64,000 nucleotides of DNA from Geodermatophilaceae bacterium URHB0062 (GCA_000620185.1 KK211087.1:217273-281272), one strand, 5' to 3'. Positions 9,000 to 17,845 are shown, counted from the first letter of the stretch. Numbers and translations: made by a program. Notes: generated by a model from the letters alone, not told the origin.

Positions 9000-9812
9000 T
9001 CACCGTCCAGAGGTCACGATCCGCGGGTCGAGCACCTCGATCCCCCGGGTGGCCCGGTCGATGGCCAAGATGCTGTCGCCCGGCACGGGGGTCCACCCCT
9101 CGCCCGGGAGACCGCTGGAGATCACGTGCACGGCGGTGGGGGAAACCCTGTAGGCCATGTCGAAGTACGCGGAGGCGTGCCCGTGCGGCATGGCGTCGTC
9201 GGATCCGAAGAGCTCCCGGAGGTCGTCCAGCGGGGTTGCCGCCCGACTGTTGACGTGCACCGCGTACAGGTGGGCGGGCGTCAGGAAGAGTGCGTTCAGG
9301 CTCGCCTCGGGGAACCGCTCGTGCAGCATCCCGACCGCGCGGAGGAGCCCGGCCTCCTCGTCCCCGTCGGCCTCGATGCACTGCAGGACCAGTCCGAAGT
9401 AGCGCTCGCTGTCGGTGGTGCCCTTCAGGCGTGCTCGGACGCCTTCCGACAGCAGGCCCTCCAGCGCGTCGATCGGCGAGATGCTGCCGTTGTGCGCGAG
9501 CGCGTAGGTGCCGTCGGTGAACGGGTGCGTGTTCATGGGGTGGACGACAAGTCCGTCCGTGGCCCACCGCAGGTGGACCAGTCCGGCCGAGCCCAGGGCC
9601 TGCCCGGCCATCTCGAAGTAGGCCGGGTCGTCAGCTGCCGACATCGGGGAGGTCGCCACGTCGATCCCGTCGCGATCCGACTGGGACCACGCCATGCCCC
9701 AGCCGTCCCCGTGCAGCGCGGACAGCGAGGTGAAGGTCTGGAACTCCGCGGCGCCGAGGCCCTCCACAGCGGATTCGGGCCTCTCTGACACGTACCCGAG
9801 CAACCGACACAA
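9000..9812 (-). CDS. Class II glutamine amidotransferase (Ntn hydrolase)
   Basis: Class II amidotransferase/Ntn hydrolase of the YafJ/EgtC type, 270 residues from the start chosen here. In this family the catalytic residue is a cysteine exposed at position 2. A TTG at 9812 gives exactly M-C-R-L-L-G-Y-V, whereas the longer frame to 9905 buries this Cys, so TTG is the proper start; an AAGGGG Shine-Dalgarno lies about ten bases upstream. Further landmarks are HLRWAT, HPFTDGTYALAHNGSI and TDSERYF. It is four bases from the RpiR gene and divergent from a gamma-glutamyl-ligase-like gene. A role in hydrolysing gamma-glutamyl amides of the pathway is plausible but inferred. Confidence 0.85.
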   Translation of the reverse strand: MCRLLGYVSERPESAVEGLGAAEFQTFTSLSALHGDGWGMAWSQSDRDGIDVATSPMSAADDPAYFEMAGQALGSAGLVHLRWATDGLVVHPMNTHPFTDGTYALAHNGSISPIDALEGLLSEGVRARLKGTTDSERYFGLVLQCIEADGDEEAGLLRAVGMLHERFPEASLNALFLTPAHLYAVHVNSRAATPLDDLRELFGSDDAMPHGHASAYFDMAYRVSPTAVHVISSGLPGEGWTPVPGDSILAIDRATRGIEVLDPRIVTSGR

Positions 9813-9866
9813 CTTGACAACACCCCTTCTCAAGGCGGTTCCGAGCCCGGTATAAAGACGCGGCTG

Positions 9867-9882
9867 TGTAACGGGCGTTACA
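9867..9882. promoter_or_regulatory. Perfect palindrome TGTAAC-N4-GTTACA, candidate operator
   Basis: TGTAACGGGCGTTACA is a perfect 6+6 palindrome with a GGGC centre. It lies between the divergent amidotransferase (start 9812) and glutamine-synthetase-like (start 9895) genes, just downstream of a TATAAA box at 9851-9856. The position suits repression of the plus-strand operon, possibly by the neighbouring RpiR protein. It does not fit a clear GlnR box. Confidence 0.5.
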
Positions 9883-9894
9883 TCGGCCCGGAGG

Positions 9895-11289
9895 ATGGCC
9901 CTCACGAAACGGATGCGTCAAGTGTCGCGAGTCTCTCCGAGCGCCTCCTCGAGTCGGCTGGGCATCGAGCCCCATGCCGAGCGGCTCCGCGAGGCCGGCG
10001 TGCGCACCCTCACCGGCGTGATCAGCGACACCGGAGGGATCATCCGGGCCAAGACGGTTCCGGCACGGCGGATCGAGGCCTTCGCCCGCTCCGGGATGGG
10101 CGCCTCGCTGACGTGGCCCGTCTTCTGCGTCGACAACGGCATTGCGATGACTCCCGAGCTCGGCGTCGTCGGCGATCTGCGGCTCACCGCGGACCTCGAG
10201 CGGGCGGTGGTGCTGGACCGCGGGTTCGGGTGGGCCCCCGCGGATGTGCGTGACCAGGACGGGGAGCTCTCCCCGTACTGCTGGCGCAGCGTCACCCGCC
10301 GCCAGGTCGACCGGCTGGCCTCGCTCGGGATCGAGGCACTGGTCGGCAACGAGCTCGAGTTCGGCCTGCTGGACGAGGCCGGGCGCCCCCTGGGAGAGCG
10401 CGACGGCTGGCCGTGCTACGGCGCCGGCGTGTACAGCGAGCTCAGCGAGTTCGCCGCGGACCTGTGCGAGCGGCTCGACGCGGTCGATCTCCCGGTCGAG
10501 CAGATCCACGCCGAGTACGGCCTGGGGCAGTTCGAGATCTCCCTACCGCCCCGGGAGCCGGTCAGGGCCGCCGACGACGTGCTGCTGGCTCGCGCCGTCA
10601 TCGGGCGAACGTGCCGTGACCACGCGCTGCGCGTCACCTTCTCGCCGGTGCCCTTCCCGGGTGGCTCCGGGAACGGCGCCCACATGCACGTCTCCCTGAC
10701 CCGGGACGGCGTGCCGCTGTTGGCGGGCGGTCCCCTCGCCGAGGAACTGACGGACGACGGGGCCTCGGCGATCGCCGGCATCGTGCGGCACCTGCCACAC
10801 GCCATCGCGGTGCTGGCCGGCACGGTCGTCTCGGGTGAGCGGCTGCAGCCGGGACACTGGTCCGGCGCCTTCGCCTGCTGGGGCGTCGAGAACCGGGAGG
10901 CCGCCGTCCGCCTGTTGCTGGCGAACAACGGCAATCCCCACGGCGCCAACGTCGAGGTCAAGTGCGTCGACTCGGGGGCCAACACCTACCTGGCGACGGG
11001 CCTGGTTCTCGGCTTCGCCGCGCTGGGCATCGAGGGCCGGCTGGAACTGCCGGAGGCCGTCACCGTCGACCCGACCGAGCTCAGCTCGGAGCAGGCCGGC
11101 GCCGCGGCCCTCGTCCCGCTCCCGAACGACGCGGCCGGCCGCATCGAGCTCTTCGAGAAGAGCGAGGCGGCCCGCGCCGTCCTCGGCCCGGAGTTGCACG
11201 CCGCCGTGGCGGCCGTGCGCCGGTACGAGTCGTCGCTGTACGAGGGCGAAGACGCTCACGCACTCACCAGGTTCGCCTGGTCGTCCTGA
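9895..11289 (+). CDS. Glutamine synthetase family protein (gamma-glutamyl-amine ligase-like)
   Basis: A 464-residue member of the glutamine synthetase fold, likely one that ligates glutamate to an amine rather than to ammonia. The catalytic barrel landmarks are NELEFGL, QFEISLPPRE, GNGAHMHVSL, GVENREAAVRLL and the C-terminal EVKCVDSGANTYLATGL. In the last segment the residue equivalent to the conserved arginine of true glutamine synthetases (ExRxxD) is lysine, which points to an altered substrate. ATG at 9895 follows a CGGAGG ribosome binding site. It leads an operon with an APC permease, a class III aminotransferase and an amidohydrolase, the context of the gamma-glutamylated amine routes described for PuuA-, GlnA3- and GlnA4-like enzymes. 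Confidence 0.85.
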   Translation: MALTKRMRQVSRVSPSASSSRLGIEPHAERLREAGVRTLTGVISDTGGIIRAKTVPARRIEAFARSGMGASLTWPVFCVDNGIAMTPELGVVGDLRLTADLERAVVLDRGFGWAPADVRDQDGELSPYCWRSVTRRQVDRLASLGIEALVGNELEFGLLDEAGRPLGERDGWPCYGAGVYSELSEFAADLCERLDAVDLPVEQIHAEYGLGQFEISLPPREPVRAADDVLLARAVIGRTCRDHALRVTFSPVPFPGGSGNGAHMHVSLTRDGVPLLAGGPLAEELTDDGASAIAGIVRHLPHAIAVLAGTVVSGERLQPGHWSGAFACWGVENREAAVRLLLANNGNPHGANVEVKCVDSGANTYLATGLVLGFAALGIEGRLELPEAVTVDPTELSSEQAGAAALVPLPNDAAGRIELFEKSEAARAVLGPELHAAVAAVRRYESSLYEGEDAHALTRFAWSS

Positions 11290-11339
11290 CTCACACTGCC
11301 CGACCACCTTGTGCACCACCCACCGAAACGAGGAGTGAC

Positions 11340-12785
11340 ATGGCCAAGCGGAAGCTGCGACTGTGGGAGGCGCTGGCGCTCTCACTCGGCCTCATGGGCC
11401 CCACGCTGGCTATGGCCGGCAACGGGCAGGGCATCATCGGCACGGTCGGCAAGGCCGTTCCGCTCGTGTTCCTCCTGGGCTTCATCGGCGTCGCCCTCGT
11501 CGCCTACGGGTTCATCCGACTCACGCAGCGGTACAACCACGCGGGCAGCGCCTACGCCCTCGTGGGTGCCACCCTCGGACCGCGGGCGGGGTTCGTCGCC
11601 GGCTTCGCGCTGTTCGGCACCTACCTGTTCTTCGCCATCTGCACCGCCGCCGTCTTCGGCGCTTTCCTGAACGCGCTGCTCTCGTCCGTCGCCGGTGAGG
11701 GCACCAGCCTCGGCTACGGCATCGCCGCCGTCGCCTGCCTGGCGGTGACCGGCTACATGAACACCCGGGACACGACGATGGTGTCGCGCTCCCTGCTGGC
11801 CATCGAGGGGGTCGGCATCGCCTCGATGCTCGTCCTGGTGGTCGCGGTCTTCGGTCAGGGCGGCGCCGACTCGACCGGTGTCGACCTCACGACCTTCACT
11901 CCTGACGGGGTCGGCCTCGGCGCTGTGCTCGCCGCGGTGGTCGCGGCCTTCCTGTCCTGGGCCGGTTTCGAGGCGTGCGCCGCGCTCGGCGAGGAGACCG
12001 ACAACCCGCGGCGCAACATCCCGCGTGCGCTCTTCGGCTCCGTCCTCCTGACCGGCGTCCTGTTCGTGGTGGTCATGTTCGCCCAGACGATCGGCTTCGG
12101 CACCGACGAGGCCGGACTCGCGGCGTTCCAGGGCTCCGGCAACACCCTGGGCGACCTCGGCGAGGGCTATGTCGGCCACTGGTTCGGCCTGCTGCTGCTC
12201 ATCACGGCCGTCATGTCGGCGTTCGCCTCGAACCTGTCGTCCGTCCTCGCCGCCGGCCGCCTGGCCATGGCGCTCGCCAGGCACGGGTTCGGCCCACGGC
12301 AGTTCGCCGAGATCGACCCGACCCACCGCACCCCGCGCAACGCCGTCCTCGCCATGGCGGCGATCGGCATCGTCGTCAACCTGGTGACCTGGCTGACCGG
12401 CTGGCCGGTCATGGGCACCGGGGACGCCGCGATCGACGCCTATTTCTTCTTCGCGGTCGTCGGCGCGACGTGCCTGCTCTTCGCCTACCTGCTCGTCGAG
12501 GTGGCCGTCTTCGCCGCCTGGCGCAGGGGACAGATCACACTCAACCCCGCCGAGCTCGTCCTCCCGGCGCTGGGCGGTCTGTTCATCCTGGTCGTCATCG
12601 TCTACAGCGTGAAGGACGCCAGCGGCCTGTCCCCGGCCTTCGTGGCCATCGGATGGGTGGTGCTCGGACTGCTCGTCGCGGTCTTCGCCGGCGGACTGGC
12701 CAACCGGATCGGCGCGTCCCTGACCCAGGAGCTCGACGACGTCGACAAGGACCACACCTTCGCCGACACCGGGACGACGCGCTGA
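11340..12785 (+). CDS. APC-family amino acid/amine permease
   Basis: Integral membrane importer of the amino acid-polyamine-organocation family, 481 residues with about twelve hydrophobic segments. The N-terminus KRKLRLWEALALSLGLMGPTLAM and the later FLSWAGFEACAALGEETDNPRRNIPRAL are typical of the superfamily (the latter corresponds to the conserved F-x-G-F-E-x-x-A-x-x-x-E-E-x-x-x-P segment). ATG at 11340 has an AGGAG six bases upstream. The stop overlaps the aminotransferase start (TGATG). It most likely brings in the amine or amino acid used by the neighbouring enzymes. Confidence 0.88.
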   Translation: MAKRKLRLWEALALSLGLMGPTLAMAGNGQGIIGTVGKAVPLVFLLGFIGVALVAYGFIRLTQRYNHAGSAYALVGATLGPRAGFVAGFALFGTYLFFAICTAAVFGAFLNALLSSVAGEGTSLGYGIAAVACLAVTGYMNTRDTTMVSRSLLAIEGVGIASMLVLVVAVFGQGGADSTGVDLTTFTPDGVGLGAVLAAVVAAFLSWAGFEACAALGEETDNPRRNIPRALFGSVLLTGVLFVVVMFAQTIGFGTDEAGLAAFQGSGNTLGDLGEGYVGHWFGLLLLITAVMSAFASNLSSVLAAGRLAMALARHGFGPRQFAEIDPTHRTPRNAVLAMAAIGIVVNLVTWLTGWPVMGTGDAAIDAYFFFAVVGATCLLFAYLLVEVAVFAAWRRGQITLNPAELVLPALGGLFILVVIVYSVKDASGLSPAFVAIGWVVLGLLVAVFAGGLANRIGASLTQELDDVDKDHTFADTGTTR

Positions 12786-14086
12786 TGCGCGACGCGGCCC
12801 AGCGGCTGTACGCCCGCGACCGGGTGGTCGCCGGGGTCGAGAAGCTGCGGTTCTTCCCGTTGGCCCTCGAGTCCGGTGAGGGCTCGTGGCTCGTGGAGGC
12901 CGGCGGACGGCGGCTCCTCGACCTGTCGGCCACCTGGACGGCGTGCGGTCTCGGCCACGGGCATCCGGCTGTGCGCGAGGCATTGCTCCGGGCGGCGACA
13001 GCGCCGCCCGGGGCTGGTGCGCTCAGCGCCGTGCACGAGGACGCGGTCGCGCTCGCCGAGGAACTCCTGGATCTGACTCCGGGGGACGGCGACCGGCGGG
13101 TGTACTTCGGCCACGCGGGGTCGGACGCCAATGACGTGGCCATCCGGTCGGCCGTGCACGCCACGGGCCGGCCGACGGTGCTCGCCTTCGAGCACAGCTA
13201 CCACGGTGGTATCGGCGTCGCGATGAAGGCCTCCGGCGTACACGTCGAGGCCGGCAGCGTCGCCACTGACGAGCAGGTGCGCTTCACGCCCTATCCGGAC
13301 CCCTTCCGGAAGCCGGACCGCTACGAGCGGGTTCTCGCCGACCTCGACGCGGCCCTCGCCGGCGGGGACGTCGCCTGCCTGCTGGTGGAGCCGATCCTCT
13401 CCGACGGTGGCCTCGTGGTGCCCCCGGACGGGTTCCTCGCCGAGGTCGCCGCACGATGCGCCGCCGTGGGCACGCTGCTGATCTGCGACGAGGTGAAGGT
13501 CGGCCTCGGCCGGCCGGGCACCTGGCACGCCTTCGAGCACGACGGGATCACGCCGGACATCGTGACCTTCGGCAAGTCCCTCGGTGCGGGCGTGCCGATC
13601 TCGGCGGCGGTCGGCCCGGCGGGGGTGTTCGACGAGCCGGGCGCGTCGGCGCTGCTGACCCAGGCGGGTAACCCGTACAGCACCGCCGTCGCCCGGTCGG
13701 TTCTCGCGACCTATGCGGCTGAGGGGCTGGTCGAGCGGGCCGCCGCCGCGGGAGAGCGGCTGCGGCAGGGGCTGCGGGAGGCGACCGAGCACCTGGACGT
13801 CGTGGGAGAGGTGCGGGGTCGGGGTCTGGCCATCGGTGTGGATCTGGTGACCGACCGCCAAAGCCGACAACGGGACACCGCGCTCGCGGCCAAGACCGTC
13901 TACCGGGTGTGGGAACTCGGTGGTGTCGTCTTCTACGTGGGAGGCAACGTCCTCGAGGTCACGCCGCCGCTGGTGATCACCGACGACGAGGTGGACCGCG
14001 CCGTGGAGCTGCTCGCGCAGGGCATCGAGGACGCGGCCGCCGGCAAGGTCAGCGACGCCCAGGTCGCGCCCTTCGCAGGATGGTGA
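12785..14086 (+). CDS. Class III PLP-dependent aminotransferase
   Basis: A 433-residue omega-amino-acid/amine aminotransferase of class III. The N-terminal segment LDLSATWTACGLGHGHPAV, the cofactor region FGHAGSDANDVAIRSA, the ICDEVKVGLGRPGTWHAF segment, and TFGKSLGAGVPIS with the Schiff-base lysine are all present. The usual ICDEVQTGFGRTG motif carries K-V-G-L here, a modest departure. The ATG at 12785 shares one base with the permease stop. It probably removes the amino group of the imported substrate or an intermediate; GABA- or putrescine-type substrates are the obvious candidates but cannot be distinguished from sequence. Confidence 0.88.
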   Translation: MRDAAQRLYARDRVVAGVEKLRFFPLALESGEGSWLVEAGGRRLLDLSATWTACGLGHGHPAVREALLRAATAPPGAGALSAVHEDAVALAEELLDLTPGDGDRRVYFGHAGSDANDVAIRSAVHATGRPTVLAFEHSYHGGIGVAMKASGVHVEAGSVATDEQVRFTPYPDPFRKPDRYERVLADLDAALAGGDVACLLVEPILSDGGLVVPPDGFLAEVAARCAAVGTLLICDEVKVGLGRPGTWHAFEHDGITPDIVTFGKSLGAGVPISAAVGPAGVFDEPGASALLTQAGNPYSTAVARSVLATYAAEGLVERAAAAGERLRQGLREATEHLDVVGEVRGRGLAIGVDLVTDRQSRQRDTALAAKTVYRVWELGGVVFYVGGNVLEVTPPLVITDDEVDRAVELLAQGIEDAAAGKVSDAQVAPFAGW

Positions 14087-15228
14087 GTGTGGACCACGAG
14101 GCATTTCCCGGGCCGCTGGGTGAGACGGTCGCCGGCCTCTCCCTGGTCGACCACCACGCGCACGGCGCGTTGCGGGGGGCGGTCGACCGCCCGACGTTCG
14201 AGTCGATGATCACCGAGGGGCCGAGGCCGCACTCGGCGGGAACCGCGTTCGACTCGCAGGTCGGCTTCGCCATCCGGCGTTGGTGCGCCCCGCTGCTCGA
14301 CCTGCCCGCCCACGCGCCTCCGGATGAGTACTGGGCGCGCCGGAGCGAACTGGGACAGGAGGAGGTCAACCGGCGGCTGCTCGGAGCGGCCGGCACCGCC
14401 ACGTATCTCATCGAGACCGGCTACCTCGGGGACGCCGTCCTGACCCCCGAGGAGCACGCCGAGGTCTCCGGCGCGGCCGCCCGCGAGGTCGTCCGCCTCG
14501 AGACCGTGGCCGAGGGGCTGCTCGGGCAGGTGGACTCGGGCCGCGACTTCGTCGCGGAGTACCCGTCGGTGCTGGAGGAAGCAAGCCGCCTGGCAGTCGG
14601 TACCAAGAGCATCATCGCTTACCGCGCCGGATTCGACGTCGACCCGCAACGCCCGGACGATGCCGAGGTCGTGCAGGTCGTCGACCGCCTCTTCGGCGCC
14701 GCCTCCGGCGCCGTCCGGGTCGCGGATCCGGTACTCCTGCGCTACCTCCTGTGGTGCGGCGTCGACCGAGGCCTGCCGTTGCAGTTGCACAGCGGATACG
14801 GCGACCCGGATCTGGACCTGCACCGGGCGAACCCCCTGCTGCTGATGCCGTGGCTCCGGCAGGTGGAGCCGACCGGCGTCCCGGTGATGCTGCTGCACAA
14901 CTACCCGTACCACCGCGAGGCGGGCTACCTGGCCCAGATGTTCGACAACGTCTACTTCGACGTGGGATTGGGCCTCTTCTACTCCGGCAGCCAGAGCGTG
15001 CAGATCGTCGCCGAATCGCTCGAGGTGGCGCCGTTCACCAAGCAGCTGTACTCGTCGGACGCCTGGGGGCCGAGCGAGCTGCACCTCCTCGGGGCACAGC
15101 TGTGGCGGCGTGCGATCAGCCGGGTGGTCGGACAGTGGGTCCACGACGGGGAGTGGGCGCTGGGCGATGCGGAGCGCGTCCTGCACCTCATCGGTCACGA
15201 GAACGCCCGGCGGGTCTATCGGCTCTGA
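14080..15228 (+). CDS. Amidohydrolase family 2 protein (FluG N-terminal type)
   Basis: A metal-dependent amidohydrolase of 382 residues. Metal-ligand candidates are the N-terminal HHAHG (LSLVDHHAHG), the histidine in LQLHSGYGDPDLDL, the histidine in VMLLHNYPYHREAGYLAQMF and the aspartate in YSSDAWGPSE. This is the same arrangement as the amidohydrolase half of FluG-like proteins, whose other half is a glutamine synthetase. Here the synthetase is a separate gene four places upstream of the same operon's end. The ATG at 14080 overlaps the aminotransferase by seven bases; a GTG at 14083 is an alternative. It is a candidate for cleaving the gamma-glutamyl product. Confidence 0.82.
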   Translation: MVSVDHEAFPGPLGETVAGLSLVDHHAHGALRGAVDRPTFESMITEGPRPHSAGTAFDSQVGFAIRRWCAPLLDLPAHAPPDEYWARRSELGQEEVNRRLLGAAGTATYLIETGYLGDAVLTPEEHAEVSGAAAREVVRLETVAEGLLGQVDSGRDFVAEYPSVLEEASRLAVGTKSIIAYRAGFDVDPQRPDDAEVVQVVDRLFGAASGAVRVADPVLLRYLLWCGVDRGLPLQLHSGYGDPDLDLHRANPLLLMPWLRQVEPTGVPVMLLHNYPYHREAGYLAQMFDNVYFDVGLGLFYSGSQSVQIVAESLEVAPFTKQLYSSDAWGPSELHLLGAQLWRRAISRVVGQWVHDGEWALGDAERVLHLIGHENARRVYRL

Positions 15229-15307
15229 ATGCTCCGCTGAGACGCAGATGGTGCCCGTGCTTCGCAGCCGGCGCCGAAAAAGACGAAAGCGGTGAACACC
15301 TGCGGGA

Positions 15308-15751
15308 TCAGGAGCTGACGGGAGAGCGCCTGGACGTCTCCGTCGGATCGACGACCTCCCCACAGGCCTGACAGGTGACCTCCGGGATCAGGCGATGCCC
15401 ACAGCTGTGCTGGAGGACCAGCGGGGGGCCCTCCACGCCGGCGAGGTGCTCGTCGCCCCATCGCAGCAGGGTCAGGATGACCGGGTAGAGGTCCCGGCCG
15501 GCGGTGGTGAGGCGGTACTCGAAGCGCTGCGGATGGTCGCTGTAGCGGTGACGCCGCAGGATGCCGGCCTCGACCAGCGTGCGGAGCCGCGCTGCCAGCG
15601 TGTCTCGCGGTGCTCCGGTGCGCCGGATCATCTCGTCGAAGCGGCGGTTGCCCAGGAAGACCTCGCGCACGGCCAGCAGCGCCCACTTCTCGCCGACCAC
15701 GTCGAGTGTGCGTGCGATGGAGCAGACGCGGGGTTCCGCCGGTGCTGCCAT
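15308..15751 (-). CDS. HxlR-family winged-helix regulator
   Basis: A 147-residue regulator with a single HxlR winged helix (about residues 10-100). Signature parts are VCSIARTLDVVGEKWALLAVREVFLGNRRFDEM and APRDTLAARLRTLVEAGILRR. The C-terminal tail carries an unusual SCGHRL...CQACGE metal-knuckle-like arrangement of cysteines and a histidine. I prefer the ATG at 15751; a TTG at 15769 would add six residues. It is divergent from an MFS exporter with inverted repeats between them, so it probably controls that exporter operon in response to a small electrophile or aromatic compound. Confidence 0.85.
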   Translation of the reverse strand: MAAPAEPRVCSIARTLDVVGEKWALLAVREVFLGNRRFDEMIRRTGAPRDTLAARLRTLVEAGILRRHRYSDHPQRFEYRLTTAGRDLYPVILTLLRWGDEHLAGVEGPPLVLQHSCGHRLIPEVTCQACGEVVDPTETSRRSPVSS

Positions 15752-15780
15752 GCCGCGAGCATAACGCAACGAGTCTGATA

Positions 15781-15821
15781 TCTGGACGGACTCACCTGCG
15801 AGGGGCTACCGTGCGTCCAGA
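15781..15821. promoter_or_regulatory. Inverted repeat between HxlR and MFS genes
   Basis: TCTGGACG (15781-15788) is perfectly repeated as CGTCCAGA (15814-15821). A shorter GAGTC/GACTC pair overlaps its left arm. The position between divergent hxlR and exporter genes suits an operator for the HxlR protein. Confidence 0.4.
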
Positions 15822-15848
15822 ATCCGAACTGACTAGCGGGGGGCACTT

Positions 15849-17315
15849 GTGGCGTTTGGCAAGAGGTCGCCCGCATGGGCCGCTACCGAACCGGAGGCGA
15901 ACGGGCGGACGGCGGCCGTGGTGGCAGTACTGGCCATCGCGGTGTTCATGTCCAGCCTCGATCTGTTCATCGTCAACCTGGCGTTCCCCTCGATCGGGGA
16001 GGAGTACGCGGGCGCGGAGCTGGGCTCGCTGTCGTGGATCCTCAACGCGTACACGATCGTGTTCGCGGCGGTGCTGGTCCCCGCCGGACGGTGGGCCGAC
16101 CGGGTCGGGCGCCGGCACGCGCTGGTTGCCGGACTGGCCGTGTTCACTGCCGGGTCGTTGCTCTGCGGCCTGGCCCCGGGGGTGGGCTGGCTGGTGGCGG
16201 CGAGGACGGTGCAGGCGGTCGGGGCCGGCGTGATGGTGCCCGCGTCGCTGTCGCTGCTGTTGGCCGTCGTCCCGCAGGAGCAGCGCGCCCGTGCGCTGGG
16301 GTCGTGGTCGGCGCTCGGCGCCCTGGGCGCGGCTCTCGGGCCGGTGATCGGTGGTGGTCTGGTCGAGATCGGGTGGCGATGGGTCTTCTGGGTGAACCTG
16401 CCGGTGGGGGTCGTGGCGATCCTGCTGGCACTGCGCCTGGTGCCCGAGAGCCGCGACGAGACGCGGCGGAGTCGACCCGACCTCCTCGGCGCGCTACTTC
16501 TGGCGCTGGCGGTCGGCCTGGTTGCCGGGGCGCTCGTCGAGGTGGCGGACTGGGGATGGGCGTCGTCCGGCTTCCTGGGCCTGCTGCTGGCCGCAGCCCT
16601 GTGCACGGGAGCGGTCGTGGCGCGCTCGTTCCGGCATCCGGCCCCGGTTCTGGAGCCGGGCCTGTTCCGATCCCGGACGTTCTCCGGGGCGGGCGCTGCG
16701 TCGGTGTTGTACTACGCGGCCTTCGGCGCCTTCCTCCTCAACACCGTCGAGTACCTCACCACGGTCTGGCGCTTCACGCCCCTGGAAGCGGGCCTGGCCA
16801 TTGCTCCGGGCCCGTTGATGGTGCTGCCGTTCGCGCGCCTCGTCGCGCCCCGGTTGATCCCCTTGCTGGGTGGGGCCGGGCGAGTGGCCGCCCTGGGCTG
16901 CGGGGTGGGCGCCGCCGCGCAGGTGCTGTGGCTGGTGCTCCTCCAGATCGAGCCGGCCTACGCGACGCACCTGCTGCCGGCCCAGTTGCTCGGCGGGGCG
17001 GGGGTGGGGTTGGCCATCCCCTCGCTGCTGGGGGCGGGAAGCGCCGGCTTGCCGCCGGCGAGCCTGGGCACCGGCAGCGGGATCCTGAACATGGCCCGGC
17101 AGGTCGGCACCGTGCTGGGAGTGGCTGCGCTCGTCGCGGCGCTCACGGTTGCCGCCCCCGATCCGCTCACTCCGTTCCGGCGCGGCATCGCCCTGACCAT
17201 CGCCTTCTTCGTCGCGGCCGGGGTCGTCTGTGTCGCCGTCCTGGCCCGGCGCATCCGACCCGCAGCCGCAGTTGCCGCGGCGCTCCCGGACCACCGACCG
17301 CAGGAGGCAGCATGA
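15849..17315 (+). CDS. MFS drug exporter, DHA2 (14-helix) type
   Basis: Proton-coupled efflux pump of 488 residues in the EmrB/QacA style. The first helix MSSLDLFIVNLAFPSIG, the loop motif A-like RWADRVGRRHAL, motif C-like SALGALGAALGPVIGGGLVE and the WRWVFWVNLPVGVVAI segment are all seen. About fourteen hydrophobic segments follow. The start is a GTG at 15849. The stop overlaps the next gene's ATG (ATGA), making an exporter-thioesterase pair. Divergent HxlR control suggests induction by a toxic organic compound. Confidence 0.88.
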   Translation: MAFGKRSPAWAATEPEANGRTAAVVAVLAIAVFMSSLDLFIVNLAFPSIGEEYAGAELGSLSWILNAYTIVFAAVLVPAGRWADRVGRRHALVAGLAVFTAGSLLCGLAPGVGWLVAARTVQAVGAGVMVPASLSLLLAVVPQEQRARALGSWSALGALGAALGPVIGGGLVEIGWRWVFWVNLPVGVVAILLALRLVPESRDETRRSRPDLLGALLLALAVGLVAGALVEVADWGWASSGFLGLLLAAALCTGAVVARSFRHPAPVLEPGLFRSRTFSGAGAASVLYYAAFGAFLLNTVEYLTTVWRFTPLEAGLAIAPGPLMVLPFARLVAPRLIPLLGGAGRVAALGCGVGAAAQVLWLVLLQIEPAYATHLLPAQLLGGAGVGLAIPSLLGAGSAGLPPASLGTGSGILNMARQVGTVLGVAALVAALTVAAPDPLTPFRRGIALTIAFFVAAGVVCVAVLARRIRPAAAVAAALPDHRPQEAA

Positions 17316-17845
17316 GACCGGACGACGGCTCGCCCCCCGACGGCTGGGGCGCCCCCCGGTCGAGGACCGTCACCTGGTGGGACCCGATGATCGGCGTCCA
17401 GGCGATGCACGACCTCAGTGGCCGCGAATACCTGCAGGCAATGATCGACGGCCGGCTGCCCCCAGCACCCATCGGCGGGCTGATGGCCATGACCGCGGTC
17501 TCCGTGGGCGAGGGGACGGTGGAGTTCCGGTGCCAGCCTGACGAGTCGGCCTACAACCCCATCGGCGGCGTGCACGGTGGCCTTGTCTGCACGCTCCTCG
17601 ACTCCGTCGCCGGTTGCGCGGTGCACAGCACGCTGCCGGCGGGAGTGGGCTACACGAGTCTGGAGATCAAGGTCAGCTACCTGCGCCCGGTTCGGCATGG
17701 GGGAGGGGAGCTGACCGCGACCGGCCGGGTCACCAAACCAGGACGTCGAGCCGCCTTCGCCGACGGCGAGGTGCGCGACGCGGACGGCAGGTTGATCGCC
17801 ACGGCGTCGAGCACCTGCCTGGTCTTCCCACTCGGCGACCGATGA
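17312..17845 (+). CDS. PaaI-type hotdog-fold thioesterase
   Basis: A 177-residue acyl-CoA thioesterase of the PaaI group. The core reads NPIGGVHGGLVCTLLDSVAGCAVHSTL, where the HGG and the acidic D correspond to the active-site region, then YTSLEIKVSYLRPVRHGGGELTATGRVTKPGRRAAFADGEV. The ATG at 17312 overlaps the exporter stop by four bases, so the two are co-translated. It may hydrolyse aryl or acyl CoA intermediates of a compound handled by the exporter; the substrate is unknown. Confidence 0.85.
   Translation: MRPDDGSPPDGWGAPRSRTVTWWDPMIGVQAMHDLSGREYLQAMIDGRLPPAPIGGLMAMTAVSVGEGTVEFRCQPDESAYNPIGGVHGGLVCTLLDSVAGCAVHSTLPAGVGYTSLEIKVSYLRPVRHGGGELTATGRVTKPGRRAAFADGEVRDADGRLIATASSTCLVFPLGDR

Noticed and set aside
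9867..9882. A GlnR nitrogen-control box
   Set aside because: The half-site order and spacing differ from the direct-repeat-like GlnR consensus; the site is a simple symmetric palindrome.
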